Below are positions 16,601-25,683 of a stretch of 64,000 bases of DNA, in pieces. The stretch comes from Aminicenans sp964648465 (GTDB lineage: Bacteria > Acidobacteriota > Aminicenantia > Aminicenantales > Aminicenantaceae). The stretch covers positions 62,001-126,000 of the forward strand of contig CAZYMU010000002.1 of the NCBI GenBank assembly GCA_964648465.1. Reading direction: 5' to 3'. The position numbers and the translations under genes were made by a program. Each line of letters opens with the position of its first letter. Within the stretch, counting starts at the first letter, position 1. The notes under the pieces are model-generated. The model did not search any database and was not told the origin of the DNA. It worked only from the letters and a program-made list of their open reading frames with translations.

Positions 16601-19009
16601 ATGAAAAAATCCCAAGGGTATCTTTCATTAAGCATATTATTATTACTTTCCATCGCTATTGCTTTATACTTGTCTCTATATTTTCAGCTGCCTTCTTTTA
16701 CGATTGTCAATCATTCCTATGTCTTCTCGCCTTTGCTCTTTTTAATTCTTCTGGCAGGCGCGTTTTTCATACTGGTTTTAATCCGGTTTTCATTGAAACG
16801 TTTTGATAAAAAATATTTTAATATAGATCAACCTTCCCATGGCATAGGAAATCTTCTTCCTTATTTTCCTCTTTGTTTTTTCTTTATTGCCCCCATTCTT
16901 CTTGAACATTATCTGAATAGGAATGACCTGAAAGTTCGACTGAATCTTTTGGCTTTCTTTTTGCTTTGTGGTTTTGTCTATTTGATAATGGTTCAATCGA
17001 ATCGATATTTGATAGTAAAAGATTTTCTTGAGAAGAAAGTAAAAAAGTTTAGCTATTTATCCATCAAAAAAAAGTTTTTAGTGCTTTTTTGCCTGGCTTT
17101 TGTCATTTACAACGGCTGTACTTTTATCCTTGTATCAAAAGGAATTTCTTTTTCCGGAGATGAACCTTACTATCTCCTGACAACTCACAGCCTTCTTAAA
17201 GATAAAGATATTAATGTTGCAAACAATTATGCTAACCGCGATTATTACTCTTTTTATTCCAAGGAAGAAATTCCACGCTTCAGATTAGGGATGTACGCCC
17301 GGGCTGGCAGAAAAGGTGGGGAATATATATATCCTATTAATTTGCCAGGGATTTCATTCCTGATGCTTCCGTTTTACTGGTTAAGCCAGCTTTTCAGTGG
17401 AAAGGTTCTTACGTTTATATTGAAAGGAAGCCTCTCTATATGGGCAGCTCTGCTGGGTATCCAGCTCTATCTTCTCTCAAAAGAACTGTGGCAGAAGGAA
17501 AAGGTTTCTCTTCTTCTTTGGTTTTTCTATTCCTTTTCTTCTCCGGTGCTTTTTTATGCAATTCATCTCTATCCTGAAATTCCTATTGCTCTTTTCTCGA
17601 TTATCGTTTACCGCAAAATCCGTTCAGAAAAGCAGCTTTCCATTTTCGACTATTTTTTTCTTGGCTTTCTCCTGTCATCGTTTTTCTGGTTTGGCTTGAA
17701 GTACAACATGATATTCTGGCCTCTTCTTATTGTGTCTGTGTATTTTCTCTTAAAAAACCATAAAGCCCGGCTGAAAATACTCTATTTTCTGGCCTTCCCT
17801 CTATTGTCCCTCGCTCTTTTTTATTTATATTTGTACGGAATCTATGGCAGTTTTTATCCTTTTGCAGTCTACGAAGGTGTTATGACCCCTGAAAAAATGC
17901 ATGCATTCAAGCAGACAGCCATGAATATTCCTATATCGATGAGGATTGACACCCTATTCGACTATTTCCTTGACCAGAGAGATGGAATTCTCCTTTATGC
18001 CCCGTTTTATTTTTTCTTATTTCTCGGGTTAGTTGAAGCTTTCCGCAAGGCAAAAAAGGACTTATTTATCCTGCTTTTTATAACACTGCCTTTTATCCTG
18101 AGCTACGCCTTTCTTTCACATCGGCAGGGTTATTGTCCTCAGGGGCGGATATTGGCCCCGATCTCCTGGGTTGGAGCTGTATTTGTCGGCTATTTTATCT
18201 TTCATAATAAGAGAAAATTTTATTCTTTCATTTTTTGGGTTTTTTGCTTAATAAGTTTTGGCACTGTTGTCATTCTCCTTGGGCACCCGGACTTTCTTTA
18301 CCAGCCCACAACTCACGAGTTTACTTCCAGGCCCGGAGGGATGTTTACTTTCCTCAGTAATATCAATATTTTCCTTCCTAATTTTCTTCCATCTTTCATT
18401 AAGGTTAAAAACACAGGATATTTACCAAATTATTTATGGATCCTGGCTGTTATTGCCTTTGTTATAATTTATGTTTTTATCAAAAGGAAAATTCGCCTTA
18501 ATTCTTACTTCCATCTTTCTGTTTCGCTTTCTCTGCTTGTTATTTTTTTCTTCCTCTGGGTTCTTTACCCTCGACCCGTTCTTTATCCCCACCGCACTTT
18601 TCATTATTCAGTGCGGGAGGCTCTAGGTTTTTACTTTTTTCCAATGGGGAAAGGAGTTGTGGCGAATGATAGGGGAGAATTATACCTTCACAGGGAGGGT
18701 GCCTACAGAATCCTTTTCGCTTCCAGGAAAAGGCTGGAAAAGGTCAAGCTGGTATTTGGTTCAGAGAGTGGCGGTTATGATGTAAAAATGTCTTGTTTTG
18801 ACATCTCCTTTTTTAATGAAAAAACAATTTATGAAAAGAAAGAAATAACGATGCAGCTTCCTGCATACTATCCGTTTAAAAAACACTATCTTTATGAGGT
18901 CAATCTTAACTTGAAAAAACTCTCTTCTGAATCAATGCTCAAAGCTCCTTACTTTTTCAAGCTTTTCCCCATTTTTCGAAAATCATATGGGTTAGAAAAA
19001 ATCCAATAA
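16601..19009 (+). CDS. Large polytopic GT-C-like membrane glycosyltransferase (paralogue 2)
   Basis: 802 residues, same architecture as the preceding gene: short N-terminal membrane block, the D-E catalytic loop SFSGDEPYYLLTTHSLL, then VANNYANRDYYSF, many hydrophobic segments, a conserved LDQRDGILLYAPFYFF stretch (LDQRDG in both), and a C-terminal soluble domain with RKRLEKVKLVFGS. Divergence is spread evenly, so the duplication is not recent. Convergent with the reductase-like gene on its right. The shared LDQRDG and the D-E loop are the best candidates for active-site positions. Function inferred as for paralogue 1. Confidence 0.65.
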   Translation: MKKSQGYLSLSILLLLSIAIALYLSLYFQLPSFTIVNHSYVFSPLLFLILLAGAFFILVLIRFSLKRFDKKYFNIDQPSHGIGNLLPYFPLCFFFIAPILLEHYLNRNDLKVRLNLLAFFLLCGFVYLIMVQSNRYLIVKDFLEKKVKKFSYLSIKKKFLVLFCLAFVIYNGCTFILVSKGISFSGDEPYYLLTTHSLLKDKDINVANNYANRDYYSFYSKEEIPRFRLGMYARAGRKGGEYIYPINLPGISFLMLPFYWLSQLFSGKVLTFILKGSLSIWAALLGIQLYLLSKELWQKEKVSLLLWFFYSFSSPVLFYAIHLYPEIPIALFSIIVYRKIRSEKQLSIFDYFFLGFLLSSFFWFGLKYNMIFWPLLIVSVYFLLKNHKARLKILYFLAFPLLSLALFYLYLYGIYGSFYPFAVYEGVMTPEKMHAFKQTAMNIPISMRIDTLFDYFLDQRDGILLYAPFYFFLFLGLVEAFRKAKKDLFILLFITLPFILSYAFLSHRQGYCPQGRILAPISWVGAVFVGYFIFHNKRKFYSFIFWVFCLISFGTVVILLGHPDFLYQPTTHEFTSRPGGMFTFLSNINIFLPNFLPSFIKVKNTGYLPNYLWILAVIAFVIIYVFIKRKIRLNSYFHLSVSLSLLVIFFFLWVLYPRPVLYPHRTFHYSVREALGFYFFPMGKGVVANDRGELYLHREGAYRILFASRKRLEKVKLVFGSESGGYDVKMSCFDISFFNEKTIYEKKEITMQLPAYYPFKKHYLYEVNLNLKKLSSESMLKAPYFFKLFPIFRKSYGLEKIQ

Positions 19010-19050
19010 AAAAAATCCCTGTTCCCTAACTAAAAATAGATTGGCTTAGC

Positions 19051-20289
19051 TCAGCCAAGAAGAGCATGGACGGCTGCGATTTTTTCCGGTATTCTAAGGT
19101 TCTGAGGACAATATGGAATACAGGTTTCGCATTGAACGCAGGCATCTCCTTTGGAATCAAGCGTAGCATAAAGCTTTCTAGCTTTATTCCAGTCGTGGTC
19201 ATCTAAAGCATAGCGCTCGAAGCGCAGAATTTCAGCTATGGGTATTTGCTGAGGACAGTGAGGTTGGCATTTTGTACACAGGCTGCAGGCTGTCTTGTCA
19301 GCTTGAGTGGTCATAATCTGGATGGTCTGCGCGTCTTTGGGCCGAAGGGATTTTCCAGCGCCTGAATAGGATTCCACAAATTCGTTGAGGTTTCTCACCC
19401 GCATAACCACAGCGTCCAGTTTGGTTCTGGTTGTCAGCCAGCGCACCAGCGCGTTGTGAGGGGAAACGCCGGCTGGTAACTTATCTATAAATGCCTGATC
19501 ATCCTTCATTCGTCCGATGCCCCGTGCTGTTTTCATGGCAATGGTGCCAAATCCTTTTTTCTGGGCAAACTCTATAAACTTGTCCATTTCCGGGTCAGCT
19601 CCGTATGAATATATGAACTGGGCGTTTTCATAGACGCTGTCTTCAACCACAGCTGTCAGGATTTCTGCAGCGCTTTGTCCACCCGGAACCCTGGAATTCC
19701 CAGCGTAGCCATGCTGTGAAAGACAGAGATGCTTTACCAGCCCTTCTTTTTTCAGCCGTTCAAAAGCACGTACAAATCCCCGCTCATTTTTAAGCTCATC
19801 TAAATTATGATAGCCATAATGGAGCTGCATGTCATCGAAATACCCGAGACCCGTCCGGTTTAAAGCTTCTTTGATATAAGCATAATGTTCCTCTTCATCG
19901 ATGCGGCCTACATAATGATCTCCATCCACCCGATCCACTGTGACCTGGCAGTAGTGAGCTTCGCGGTTTTTTAGGATAGAATCCGGCGTTCCGGTCCGCA
20001 TCCATCGGTTAGCCTTATGCCAGTAGTTCATCCCGCATAAGATTCCTGCTTCTCTGGGAGCATCGGCCAGGTCACCAGCTCCTATTAAAATGGAAACCTC
20101 CCGCCCGCTGTAGCCCAGCTTCCGTCTGGACAATCTTCCCACTAGGTGTGCAGCTTCTTCTATTGTGTATGCGATAGCCGAGCTTTCTTCCTGCGGCTTA
20201 CTAGTCAGTCTGCCGGTCAGCCCGGCAAAAACCGCAGCTGATGACAATTTAAGAAATTCTCGTCTTTTGATCGATTTTTTATCTGTCAT
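19051..20289 (-). CDS. Tat-exported aldo/keto reductase-like protein with two C-terminal 4Fe-4S clusters, catalytic residues altered
   Basis: A twin-arginine-type leader (KRREFLKLSSAAVFAGL) precedes an AKR barrel starting at RKLGYSGREVSILIGAGDL. The C-terminus has two CxxCxxCxxxCP motifs (C335-C345 and C384-C394), so it resembles the AKR/ferredoxin fusion group of environmental anaerobes. The usual AKR block N-Y-F-D-T-A-x-x-Y reads N-Y-W-H-K-A-N-R-W (88-96), so both the catalytic Asp and Tyr are replaced, whereas an LH near residue 156 remains. It may be an electron-transfer or binding protein rather than a reductase. Tat export would fit the tatA gene at 24.1 kb. Stand-alone gene, GGGG-type ribosome binding site. 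Confidence 0.75.
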   Translation of the reverse strand: MTDKKSIKRREFLKLSSAAVFAGLTGRLTSKPQEESSAIAYTIEEAAHLVGRLSRRKLGYSGREVSILIGAGDLADAPREAGILCGMNYWHKANRWMRTGTPDSILKNREAHYCQVTVDRVDGDHYVGRIDEEEHYAYIKEALNRTGLGYFDDMQLHYGYHNLDELKNERGFVRAFERLKKEGLVKHLCLSQHGYAGNSRVPGGQSAAEILTAVVEDSVYENAQFIYSYGADPEMDKFIEFAQKKGFGTIAMKTARGIGRMKDDQAFIDKLPAGVSPHNALVRWLTTRTKLDAVVMRVRNLNEFVESYSGAGKSLRPKDAQTIQIMTTQADKTACSLCTKCQPHCPQQIPIAEILRFERYALDDHDWNKARKLYATLDSKGDACVQCETCIPYCPQNLRIPEKIAAVHALLG

Positions 20290-20463
20290 AATGTATGTCC
20301 CCTTTCATTTTTTCTGTTGATGATGATTTTCACGCAATTTCATCAAATTATCACCATTTGATCTGCGTTATTTAAAACAATAACCAGAAAAACATGTCAA
20401 GTCAACGAAAAACACACAGGAAAGTGGAAATTTCAGTGACTTGGCACCATTTTCCCATCTCCC

Positions 20464-21468
20464 TTAGATAAACCGGGGATAGGCATTTAAGTCCGGTGAA
20501 AAACAGATTTTTTCGCCGCTTTTTATTTTTTCTAAAGCAAGAGCCGCAACCATAGCCGCATTGTCAGTACAGAATTGAGGGGATGGGACATATGATTTGA
20601 GCCTGTGCTTTTGAGCAAGTTCTGCAAGATGTTTCCTTAACTTTTTGTTGCTGGCAACTCCTCCGCAGAGCAATAGTGATTCAGGCTTGTAATCCTGGAT
20701 AGCCTTAGACATGTTTGAGAGTAGAGCACGTATAACGGCTCTTTCAAAGCTGGCCAGGAAGTCAATGAAAAGGGGGTGGTTTTTCGTAATATTATGCTCT
20801 TTGATTTTTCTAAGGGCTGCTGTTTTGAGCCCGCTAAAACTGAAGTCGAGGCTTTTGTCTGTCATATGTGGTATGGCAAAGCTGAATTTTCCCGGGTCCC
20901 CACTTTCTGCCAGCCTGTCGACAATTTGCCCGCCTGGATAGCCAAGATCAAGAAACTTCGCAATTTTGTCCAAAGCTTCTCCTGCAGCATCATCCCGAGT
21001 CCTTCCAATGACCTTGTAATCCAGTTTTTTCTTCAAAAAGTAAAGGGACGTATGACCTCCTGAGACCAAAATGGCCAGAGAAGGGAATGGAATGTTACTG
21101 TGTTCCAGGAAAACAGATTGGATATGAGCTTCAAGGTGATCGATAGGCACAAGGGGTTTTTCGAAATAATAGGATAGGCCCTTTGCAAAAGAGAGTCCTA
21201 CCAGAAGGGATCCGATCAAGCCCGGCCCCTGTGTTACGGCAAAAGCATCAATGTCCTCAAGCTTAAGATTGGCGCGTCTCAAGCTCTCGTCAACAACGTA
21301 TGTGATGGACGTGATGTGCTGTCGTGATGCAAGCTCAGGCACGACACCACCGTAGGGTGCATGAATTTTATCCTGGGACAAGACAACCGAACTCAGGATT
21401 TTAAATCCATCTGTTACAGCAGAGGCTGAGGTCTCATCGCAGGATGTTTCAATACCTAATATTATCAT
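20464..21468 (-). CDS. tsaD: tRNA N6-adenosine threonylcarbamoyltransferase
   Basis: Kae1/Gcp-family enzyme forming t6A37 in ANN-decoding tRNAs in the cytosol. Seen: ILGIETSCDETSAS at the N-terminus, the metal-binding HLEAHIQSV (two His), SGGHTSLY, DDAAGEALDK and LLCGGVASNKKLR. About 334 residues, family length. The start is set at 21468, where the family N-terminus begins and an AGGG site precedes it; a longer frame would run into mtnA. mtnA ends 4 bp upstream, so the two are co-transcribed. Confidence 0.95.
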   Translation of the reverse strand: MIILGIETSCDETSASAVTDGFKILSSVVLSQDKIHAPYGGVVPELASRQHITSITYVVDESLRRANLKLEDIDAFAVTQGPGLIGSLLVGLSFAKGLSYYFEKPLVPIDHLEAHIQSVFLEHSNIPFPSLAILVSGGHTSLYFLKKKLDYKVIGRTRDDAAGEALDKIAKFLDLGYPGGQIVDRLAESGDPGKFSFAIPHMTDKSLDFSFSGLKTAALRKIKEHNITKNHPLFIDFLASFERAVIRALLSNMSKAIQDYKPESLLLCGGVASNKKLRKHLAELAQKHRLKSYVPSPQFCTDNAAMVAALALEKIKSGEKICFSPDLNAYPRFI

Positions 21469-21472
21469 TGCC

Positions 21473-22507
21473 CTAAATCTTTTTTCGTATCTCTTCCAGG
21501 CTTTTTTCAAAAGGAGACCGGGCAATTCCTTTCTCAGTTATTATAGCTGAAATGAGCTTTGCTGGCGTTACATCAAAGGCAGGATTGCGCACCTCTATAT
21601 GAGGAAGTGAAATACGGCAGTCCCTGATATTCCTTACTTCACTGGGATTTCTTTCTTCGATAGGAATCTCACTTCCATTTGGAAGGTCAAAATCAACAGT
21701 ATTTAAAGGAGCAGCAATATAGAAAGGAAGACTGTGCTCTTTGGCTAACACAGCCAGAGAATATGTCCCAATCTTATTTGCCGTATCCCCATTACGAGCA
21801 ATCCTATCTGCCCCTGTTATAACTGATGAAATCGCCCCTTTTTGCATGAAGTAACCGGCCATGTTATCGGTTATTAAAATCACAGGAATATTATCTTTAT
21901 CCAGCTCCCAGCATGTTAGTCTTGCCCCTTGAAGAAATGGCCTGGTCTCATCTGCATAGACAGTTATGTCTTTCCCCTCATGAAAGGCTGCACGGATAAC
22001 CCCAAGCGCAGTCCCGTAGCCCGCCGTTGCCAGGGCTCCGGCATTGCAGTGCGTAAGGACGGATTGGCCGTCTTTTATCAGCTCTTTCCCCCAAAAACCG
22101 ATCCTCTTATTGGTTTTGATGTCATCATCTTCGATTGACAGAGCTTTTTTCAGCATAATTTCTTTAAGTTCAGAGAGACTAAGGTTACGGTTTTTTAAAA
22201 ATGTCTCTTTCATACGTTCGAGGGCCCAGAAAAGGTTGCGTGCAGTTGGCCGTGTTTTCTCGAGGCGCTGATAGATTCGTTTGAATTCTTCATCGAGGTT
22301 GGCCTTCTCATCAATGTTCATTACACCGATGGCCACTCCAAAGGCAGCAGCTACTCCTATAGCTGGAGCCCCTCGGATAACCATGTTTTCTATAGCCTCG
22401 GCAACCTCGTTAAAGTCCGTGCATTTTACATAGACTTCTTCATCAGGAAGTTTTCTCTGGTCTATCATAATGACTTTATCTTTTTCCCATTGAATCGTTG
22501 GCAGCAT
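21473..22507 (-). CDS. mtnA: S-methyl-5-thioribose-1-phosphate isomerase (eIF2B-like)
   Basis: Isomerase of the methionine salvage pathway, converting MTR-1-P to MTRu-1-P. Landmarks: VIRGAPAIGVAAAFG, THCNAGALATAGYGTALG (catalytic Cys), GADRIARNGDTANKIGTY (catalytic Asp) and the C-terminal NPAFDVTPAKLI. 344 residues, full length. Three bp separate it from the TPR lipoprotein upstream and 4 bp from tsaD downstream. No other salvage gene is nearby; related proteins act on ribose-1,5-bisphosphate, so exact substrate is probable rather than proven. Confidence 0.9.
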   Translation of the reverse strand: MLPTIQWEKDKVIMIDQRKLPDEEVYVKCTDFNEVAEAIENMVIRGAPAIGVAAAFGVAIGVMNIDEKANLDEEFKRIYQRLEKTRPTARNLFWALERMKETFLKNRNLSLSELKEIMLKKALSIEDDDIKTNKRIGFWGKELIKDGQSVLTHCNAGALATAGYGTALGVIRAAFHEGKDITVYADETRPFLQGARLTCWELDKDNIPVILITDNMAGYFMQKGAISSVITGADRIARNGDTANKIGTYSLAVLAKEHSLPFYIAAPLNTVDFDLPNGSEIPIEERNPSEVRNIRDCRISLPHIEVRNPAFDVTPAKLISAIITEKGIARSPFEKSLEEIRKKI

Positions 22508-22510
22508 TCT

Positions 22511-23356
22511 CTACCTCTTTTTCCAGCTAGGAGTCTCAGGTCCTTCCCAGTTCCACTTTTCCATCCATTTAAGATAGAGGGAATTAAAGTATTCCCAATC
22601 TTTGGGGGATAATTCTTCTTTCAATTTGCGATGGCAAAAGATGATCTGATTATCATTATCTCTCAGTATCTTTTCTGTTGGAAGCCCGAGTTCTTTCGCC
22701 ATAACGGCCTCTTCAAAGCTCTTCCTGTAGTCTTCAATATGGCTGTATACTTGAGATTGGATATAATGATAGAAACCGCAGCTCAGGTCCTTGTTTGTAA
22801 GCTTTTCAGCAGTCTTGAGAAGATCTGCCAGTATTTTCCCCCGTTCTTTGCCTTTTTTCGGGAGCGCTTTTTTTAACATGATATCTGAATATCTTTGGGA
22901 AGCTAAAAGGCAGACTTGTTTAAAATTTGACCTGTTTAATAGATAAACATAGATCTTTAAACAGGAGTCTTCAAGGCCGGTTTCCTGAAGTGAGACCCCC
23001 AGCCCATAGAGTGAAAGCTGTTTAGCCCAGTCTTCTCCCTTTTCAAAACCGTATGAGAAGGCTTGCAAAAAACTTTCCTCGGCTTCCACCAATAACTCCA
23101 GGTTGAGTTCCGCCATTCCTTTTAACATATAGGCCTGGGCAGACGGATGTTTTGCCACTTCTAGTTTCGCTTCAATCAGCGCTCTTTTGAAATAAGCCAG
23201 AGATTTTTCTTCTTTATAGACGCGGGAGAGTTTTTCTCCTTGGGTATAATAAAACTTGGCTTCTCTAAGATGGGAAACACATGAAGAAAGAAGAAAAAAG
23301 CATATCAGAATATACAGTAATGCTGCAGTCTTTGCTGGACGAAATCGGCTGTTCAT
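22511..23356 (-). CDS. TPR-type lipoprotein of unknown function
   Basis: 281 residues. The leader ends in LLSSC (about residue 26), a good lipobox, so the protein is likely anchored in the envelope. The rest is helical with degenerate tetratricopeptide repeats, e.g. AYMLKGMAELNLELLVEAEESFLQAF and LSLYGLGVSLQETGLEDSCLKIY. The C-terminus is tryptophan-rich (KWMEKWNWEGPE). ATGA-type 4-bp overlap with the gene upstream, and 3 bp from mtnA. I do not recognise a family beyond TPR; a scaffold or assembly role is a guess. Confidence 0.65.
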   Translation of the reverse strand: MNSRFRPAKTAALLYILICFFLLSSCVSHLREAKFYYTQGEKLSRVYKEEKSLAYFKRALIEAKLEVAKHPSAQAYMLKGMAELNLELLVEAEESFLQAFSYGFEKGEDWAKQLSLYGLGVSLQETGLEDSCLKIYVYLLNRSNFKQVCLLASQRYSDIMLKKALPKKGKERGKILADLLKTAEKLTNKDLSCGFYHYIQSQVYSHIEDYRKSFEEAVMAKELGLPTEKILRDNDNQIIFCHRKLKEELSPKDWEYFNSLYLKWMEKWNWEGPETPSWKKR

Positions 23357-23934
23357 TTCTCTTGATTATTTTTTTTTACAAGTTCTTTTACAGCTTTCTG
23401 AACATCTTTGCGGGAAAATAAGTCGGAACCAATTGATACCATCTCATCGGCAAATGTCTTCAAGCCTTCAAGAAGCCTCGTTTTTGCTTGGATTGTTTCA
23501 ACATCTTCTCTGGCTTGACTGACTTTTGCATCGAATTCTTTAACGATTTTTCTAAATTCTCCGGTTTTCAGCTCTTGATGGAAAAAGGCCGAAAGGAAGG
23601 GGTCCTCAAGACCAATAACTGGGTAAAGGCGGCTGAAAGCCTGCCTTAATGTACTAAAATCCCTTCTTTTAATCTCATCTCTGTATGCCTTATCCAGAGC
23701 AGGATTATTTTTAAAAAAACTATAAATAAATTCCTCAGACTTTACCTCTATAATTCCCGGGTCTGGCCAGACTTTCCATGAAAAAATATTCTCTTTCCAC
23801 TCTTTTGTTCTTTTTATTGCCCAGCTCAAAGAAGAAGAAAGAAGAGGAAAATATAGATAGCTTTTATTAGGCAGGAATTCTGAGAGCAGCTCAACGGCAC
23901 TGCTGAGAATTGTCTCGGCAGGGGATTTTTTCAT
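23353..23934 (-). CDS. Uncharacterised 193-residue helical protein
   Basis: No family recognised. It lacks a signal peptide or membrane segment, is mixed alpha-helical, and ends in a highly charged Lys-rich tail (VKELVKKNNQEK). It overlaps the TPR lipoprotein by 4 bp and is the first gene of a four-gene set with mtnA and tsaD. The ATG has no Shine-Dalgarno, but a TTTACT-N17-TATATT promoter ends 8 nt upstream, so translation may start on a leaderless mRNA. Confidence 0.6.
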   Translation of the reverse strand: MKKSPAETILSSAVELLSEFLPNKSYLYFPLLSSSLSWAIKRTKEWKENIFSWKVWPDPGIIEVKSEEFIYSFFKNNPALDKAYRDEIKRRDFSTLRQAFSRLYPVIGLEDPFLSAFFHQELKTGEFRKIVKEFDAKVSQAREDVETIQAKTRLLEGLKTFADEMVSIGSDLFSRKDVQKAVKELVKKNNQEK

Positions 23935-23942
23935 TTTTCTAT

Positions 23943-23971
23943 AATATAATCATTAACTTAAAAAGAGTAAA
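23943..23971 (-). promoter_or_regulatory. Promoter of the 23.9-20.5 kb operon, adjacent to the start codon
   Basis: On the minus strand TTTACT (23971-23966), 17 bp, TATATT (23948-23943), then 8 nt to the ATG at 23934. No ribosome binding site lies between. Confidence 0.55.
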
Positions 23972-24141
23972 GTCTAATATGATTTAAATGATTTTAAAGC
24001 AGACAATCTGATATTTTGACTGACTGATTAGCAAGAGGATGAACAAGCAGAGCAGTGTTTGAGACTTGACTTTTAGGCTGGACTAAAGTAATTTTTATGA
24101 TAGAAAGATACAAGACATAATAAGTCCTCAAGGAGATTTAA

Positions 24142-24342
24142 ATGTTTTTATTTGGACCGGTTGGACCGACGGAACTTCTTCTCATTGTCCTGATCATTGT
24201 AATCATTTTTGGTGCTCGGAAACTGCCAGAATTGGGAAAATCCATGGGAGAGGGCATAAAGAATTTTAAGAAATCTATAAGCTCGAAGGAAAAGGATGAA
24301 GAGCTCCCTCCCGATAAGCCAAAACCTCCTGATAAGGAATGA
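24142..24342 (+). CDS. tatA: Sec-independent protein translocase subunit TatA/TatE
   Basis: 66 residues: short N-terminal membrane helix GPTELLLIVLIIVIIFG, the FGARKLPELGKSMGEG hinge and amphipathic helix, then a charged tail rich in Lys, Asp and Pro. This is the complete TatA layout. It multimerises in the inner membrane to pass folded proteins with twin-arginine leaders. AAGGAG lies 7 nt before the ATG. tatC is not in the window. The stop overlaps the methyltransferase start (ATGA). The reductase-like protein at 19-20 kb carries a candidate substrate leader. Confidence 0.92.
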   Translation: MFLFGPVGPTELLLIVLIIVIIFGARKLPELGKSMGEGIKNFKKSISSKEKDEELPPDKPKPPDKE

Positions 24343-25439
24343 TGAAACGCATCATTGAGAAACTTACTCTGCAGAGAAAAGAGAAAGAAGGGGATTTTGA
24401 GAAAAAGCTAGAAAGTGTCAAAAAAGAGTTTGATGATTTTTACGATGTAAAAAACGTTCTCAAACTCCAGGATCTTATCTCCCGCCTCGAAGAAATTATT
24501 CTTTCACTATTTGACCTTATCCGGATTCAGGCTGAACTTGTCGATGCAAAGGATCGAGAGTGGGATGCTCTTGGAAGCAACCATGTGGGTATGATTTTTA
24601 AAAGCATGGAATGGCGGGTGGATAAGTTGGCCGCTGAGTACAAGGATGCAAACCTCCTGATGAAAAAGTTCATTCTTCTTAAAGAAAAGTTGAATCGACT
24701 GCTTGCCACCTTGGAAAAAAGTAATGTTCCTACGCAGGATCAAGTCAAGGATGTTCTTGTCCCTTTGGAGGACTGGCGGTATGCAGGATTTGAAAATCGT
24801 TATAGAGGTTCAGAAGAAGAGGTTAAAAAACAGCAGAGAGATTATGTCCAGTTTTTTAAAGGAAAGGGGAAAGTTCTGGATTTGGGCTGCGGCCGCGGCG
24901 AGTTTATAGAGCTTCTTGAAGAAAATGGAATAGAATGTGAAGGCATCGATGTAAACGACCAGATGATTAGCATTTGCCGTGATAAAGGCTTTAAATGTAA
25001 TAAAACTGACATCTTGGAAAAGCTAACTTCCTGTCCTGATAATTCACTAGCAGGTATATTTTCATCCCAGGTCATAGAGCATTTAGCACCCTCATATTTG
25101 AGAAGAATGATAGAGATTGCTTATTTCAAGATGGCTTCGCCAGGTTATATTGTTCTTGAAACAATAAATCCGACCTCTGTTTTTGCCCTTGTTCAGATTT
25201 ATTTTTTGGACATAACACATCAGAAGCCAATCCATCCGCAGACGCTTAAGTTCTTACTCGAAAGCGCTGGGTTTGAAGATGTTGAGATTAAATATTCCGC
25301 CCCACTGGAGCAGGAGAAACTGCAAGTACTACCCGGTGCGGATGAGATTATATCTGTTCAGAATAAAAACATAGATAATTTAAATAAGTTGCTCTATTCC
25401 CCACCAAACTATGCAGCCATTGGGCAAAAAAAGAACTAA
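24339..25439 (+). CDS. Class I SAM-dependent methyltransferase with N-terminal coiled coil
   Basis: 366 residues. Residues 1-150 are charged and helical, probably coiled coil (repeated K/E/L heptads, FEKKLESVKKEFDDF). Then FENRYRGSEEEVKK, a motif seen in O-antigen cluster methyltransferases, and the SAM site GKVLDLGCGRGEFIELL with acidic GIDVNDQ and the post-motif FSSQVIEHL. The C-terminus continues ETINPTSVFALVQ. The coiled coil plus methyltransferase recalls glycan chain-terminating enzymes such as WbdD, so capping of a surface polysaccharide is a reasonable inference, not shown. Start overlaps the tatA stop by 4 bp; a second ATG follows immediately. Confidence 0.8.
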   Translation: MMKRIIEKLTLQRKEKEGDFEKKLESVKKEFDDFYDVKNVLKLQDLISRLEEIILSLFDLIRIQAELVDAKDREWDALGSNHVGMIFKSMEWRVDKLAAEYKDANLLMKKFILLKEKLNRLLATLEKSNVPTQDQVKDVLVPLEDWRYAGFENRYRGSEEEVKKQQRDYVQFFKGKGKVLDLGCGRGEFIELLEENGIECEGIDVNDQMISICRDKGFKCNKTDILEKLTSCPDNSLAGIFSSQVIEHLAPSYLRRMIEIAYFKMASPGYIVLETINPTSVFALVQIYFLDITHQKPIHPQTLKFLLESAGFEDVEIKYSAPLEQEKLQVLPGADEIISVQNKNIDNLNKLLYSPPNYAAIGQKKN

Positions 25440-25683
25440 CTTCATATTTATTAATCATTTCTGATGGCCCGTCCCCATTATCAATGTTATCACTGATGGT
25501 TCCTGTTATCAAAGCCTGTTATAAAAGGTACCTGGTACCATTTTTTATTAGGCAACTTGTAAAAAATTTGTATTATTGCTAGTATTATTAGCCAGATAGC
25601 ATAACTGAAAAGAGGAATAATTTCAATATAAGAGTAATAAGCTCAATATAAATAAGAAAGGTGAGAAAAGGAGACACGAAGTG
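25440..25683. other. 244-bp gap with two short dispersed motifs
   Basis: Contains ATGGCCCGTCCCC (25464-25476, also at 34952) and a doubled GGTACC motif (25527-25539). A ribosome binding site AGGAG at 25669-25673 serves the TonB receptor. No RNA gene or riboswitch recognised. Confidence 0.5.

Noticed and set aside
25440..25683. Riboswitch upstream of the TonB receptor (for example cobalamin)
   Set aside because: No B12-box or other conserved riboswitch core is visible in the 244-bp leader.
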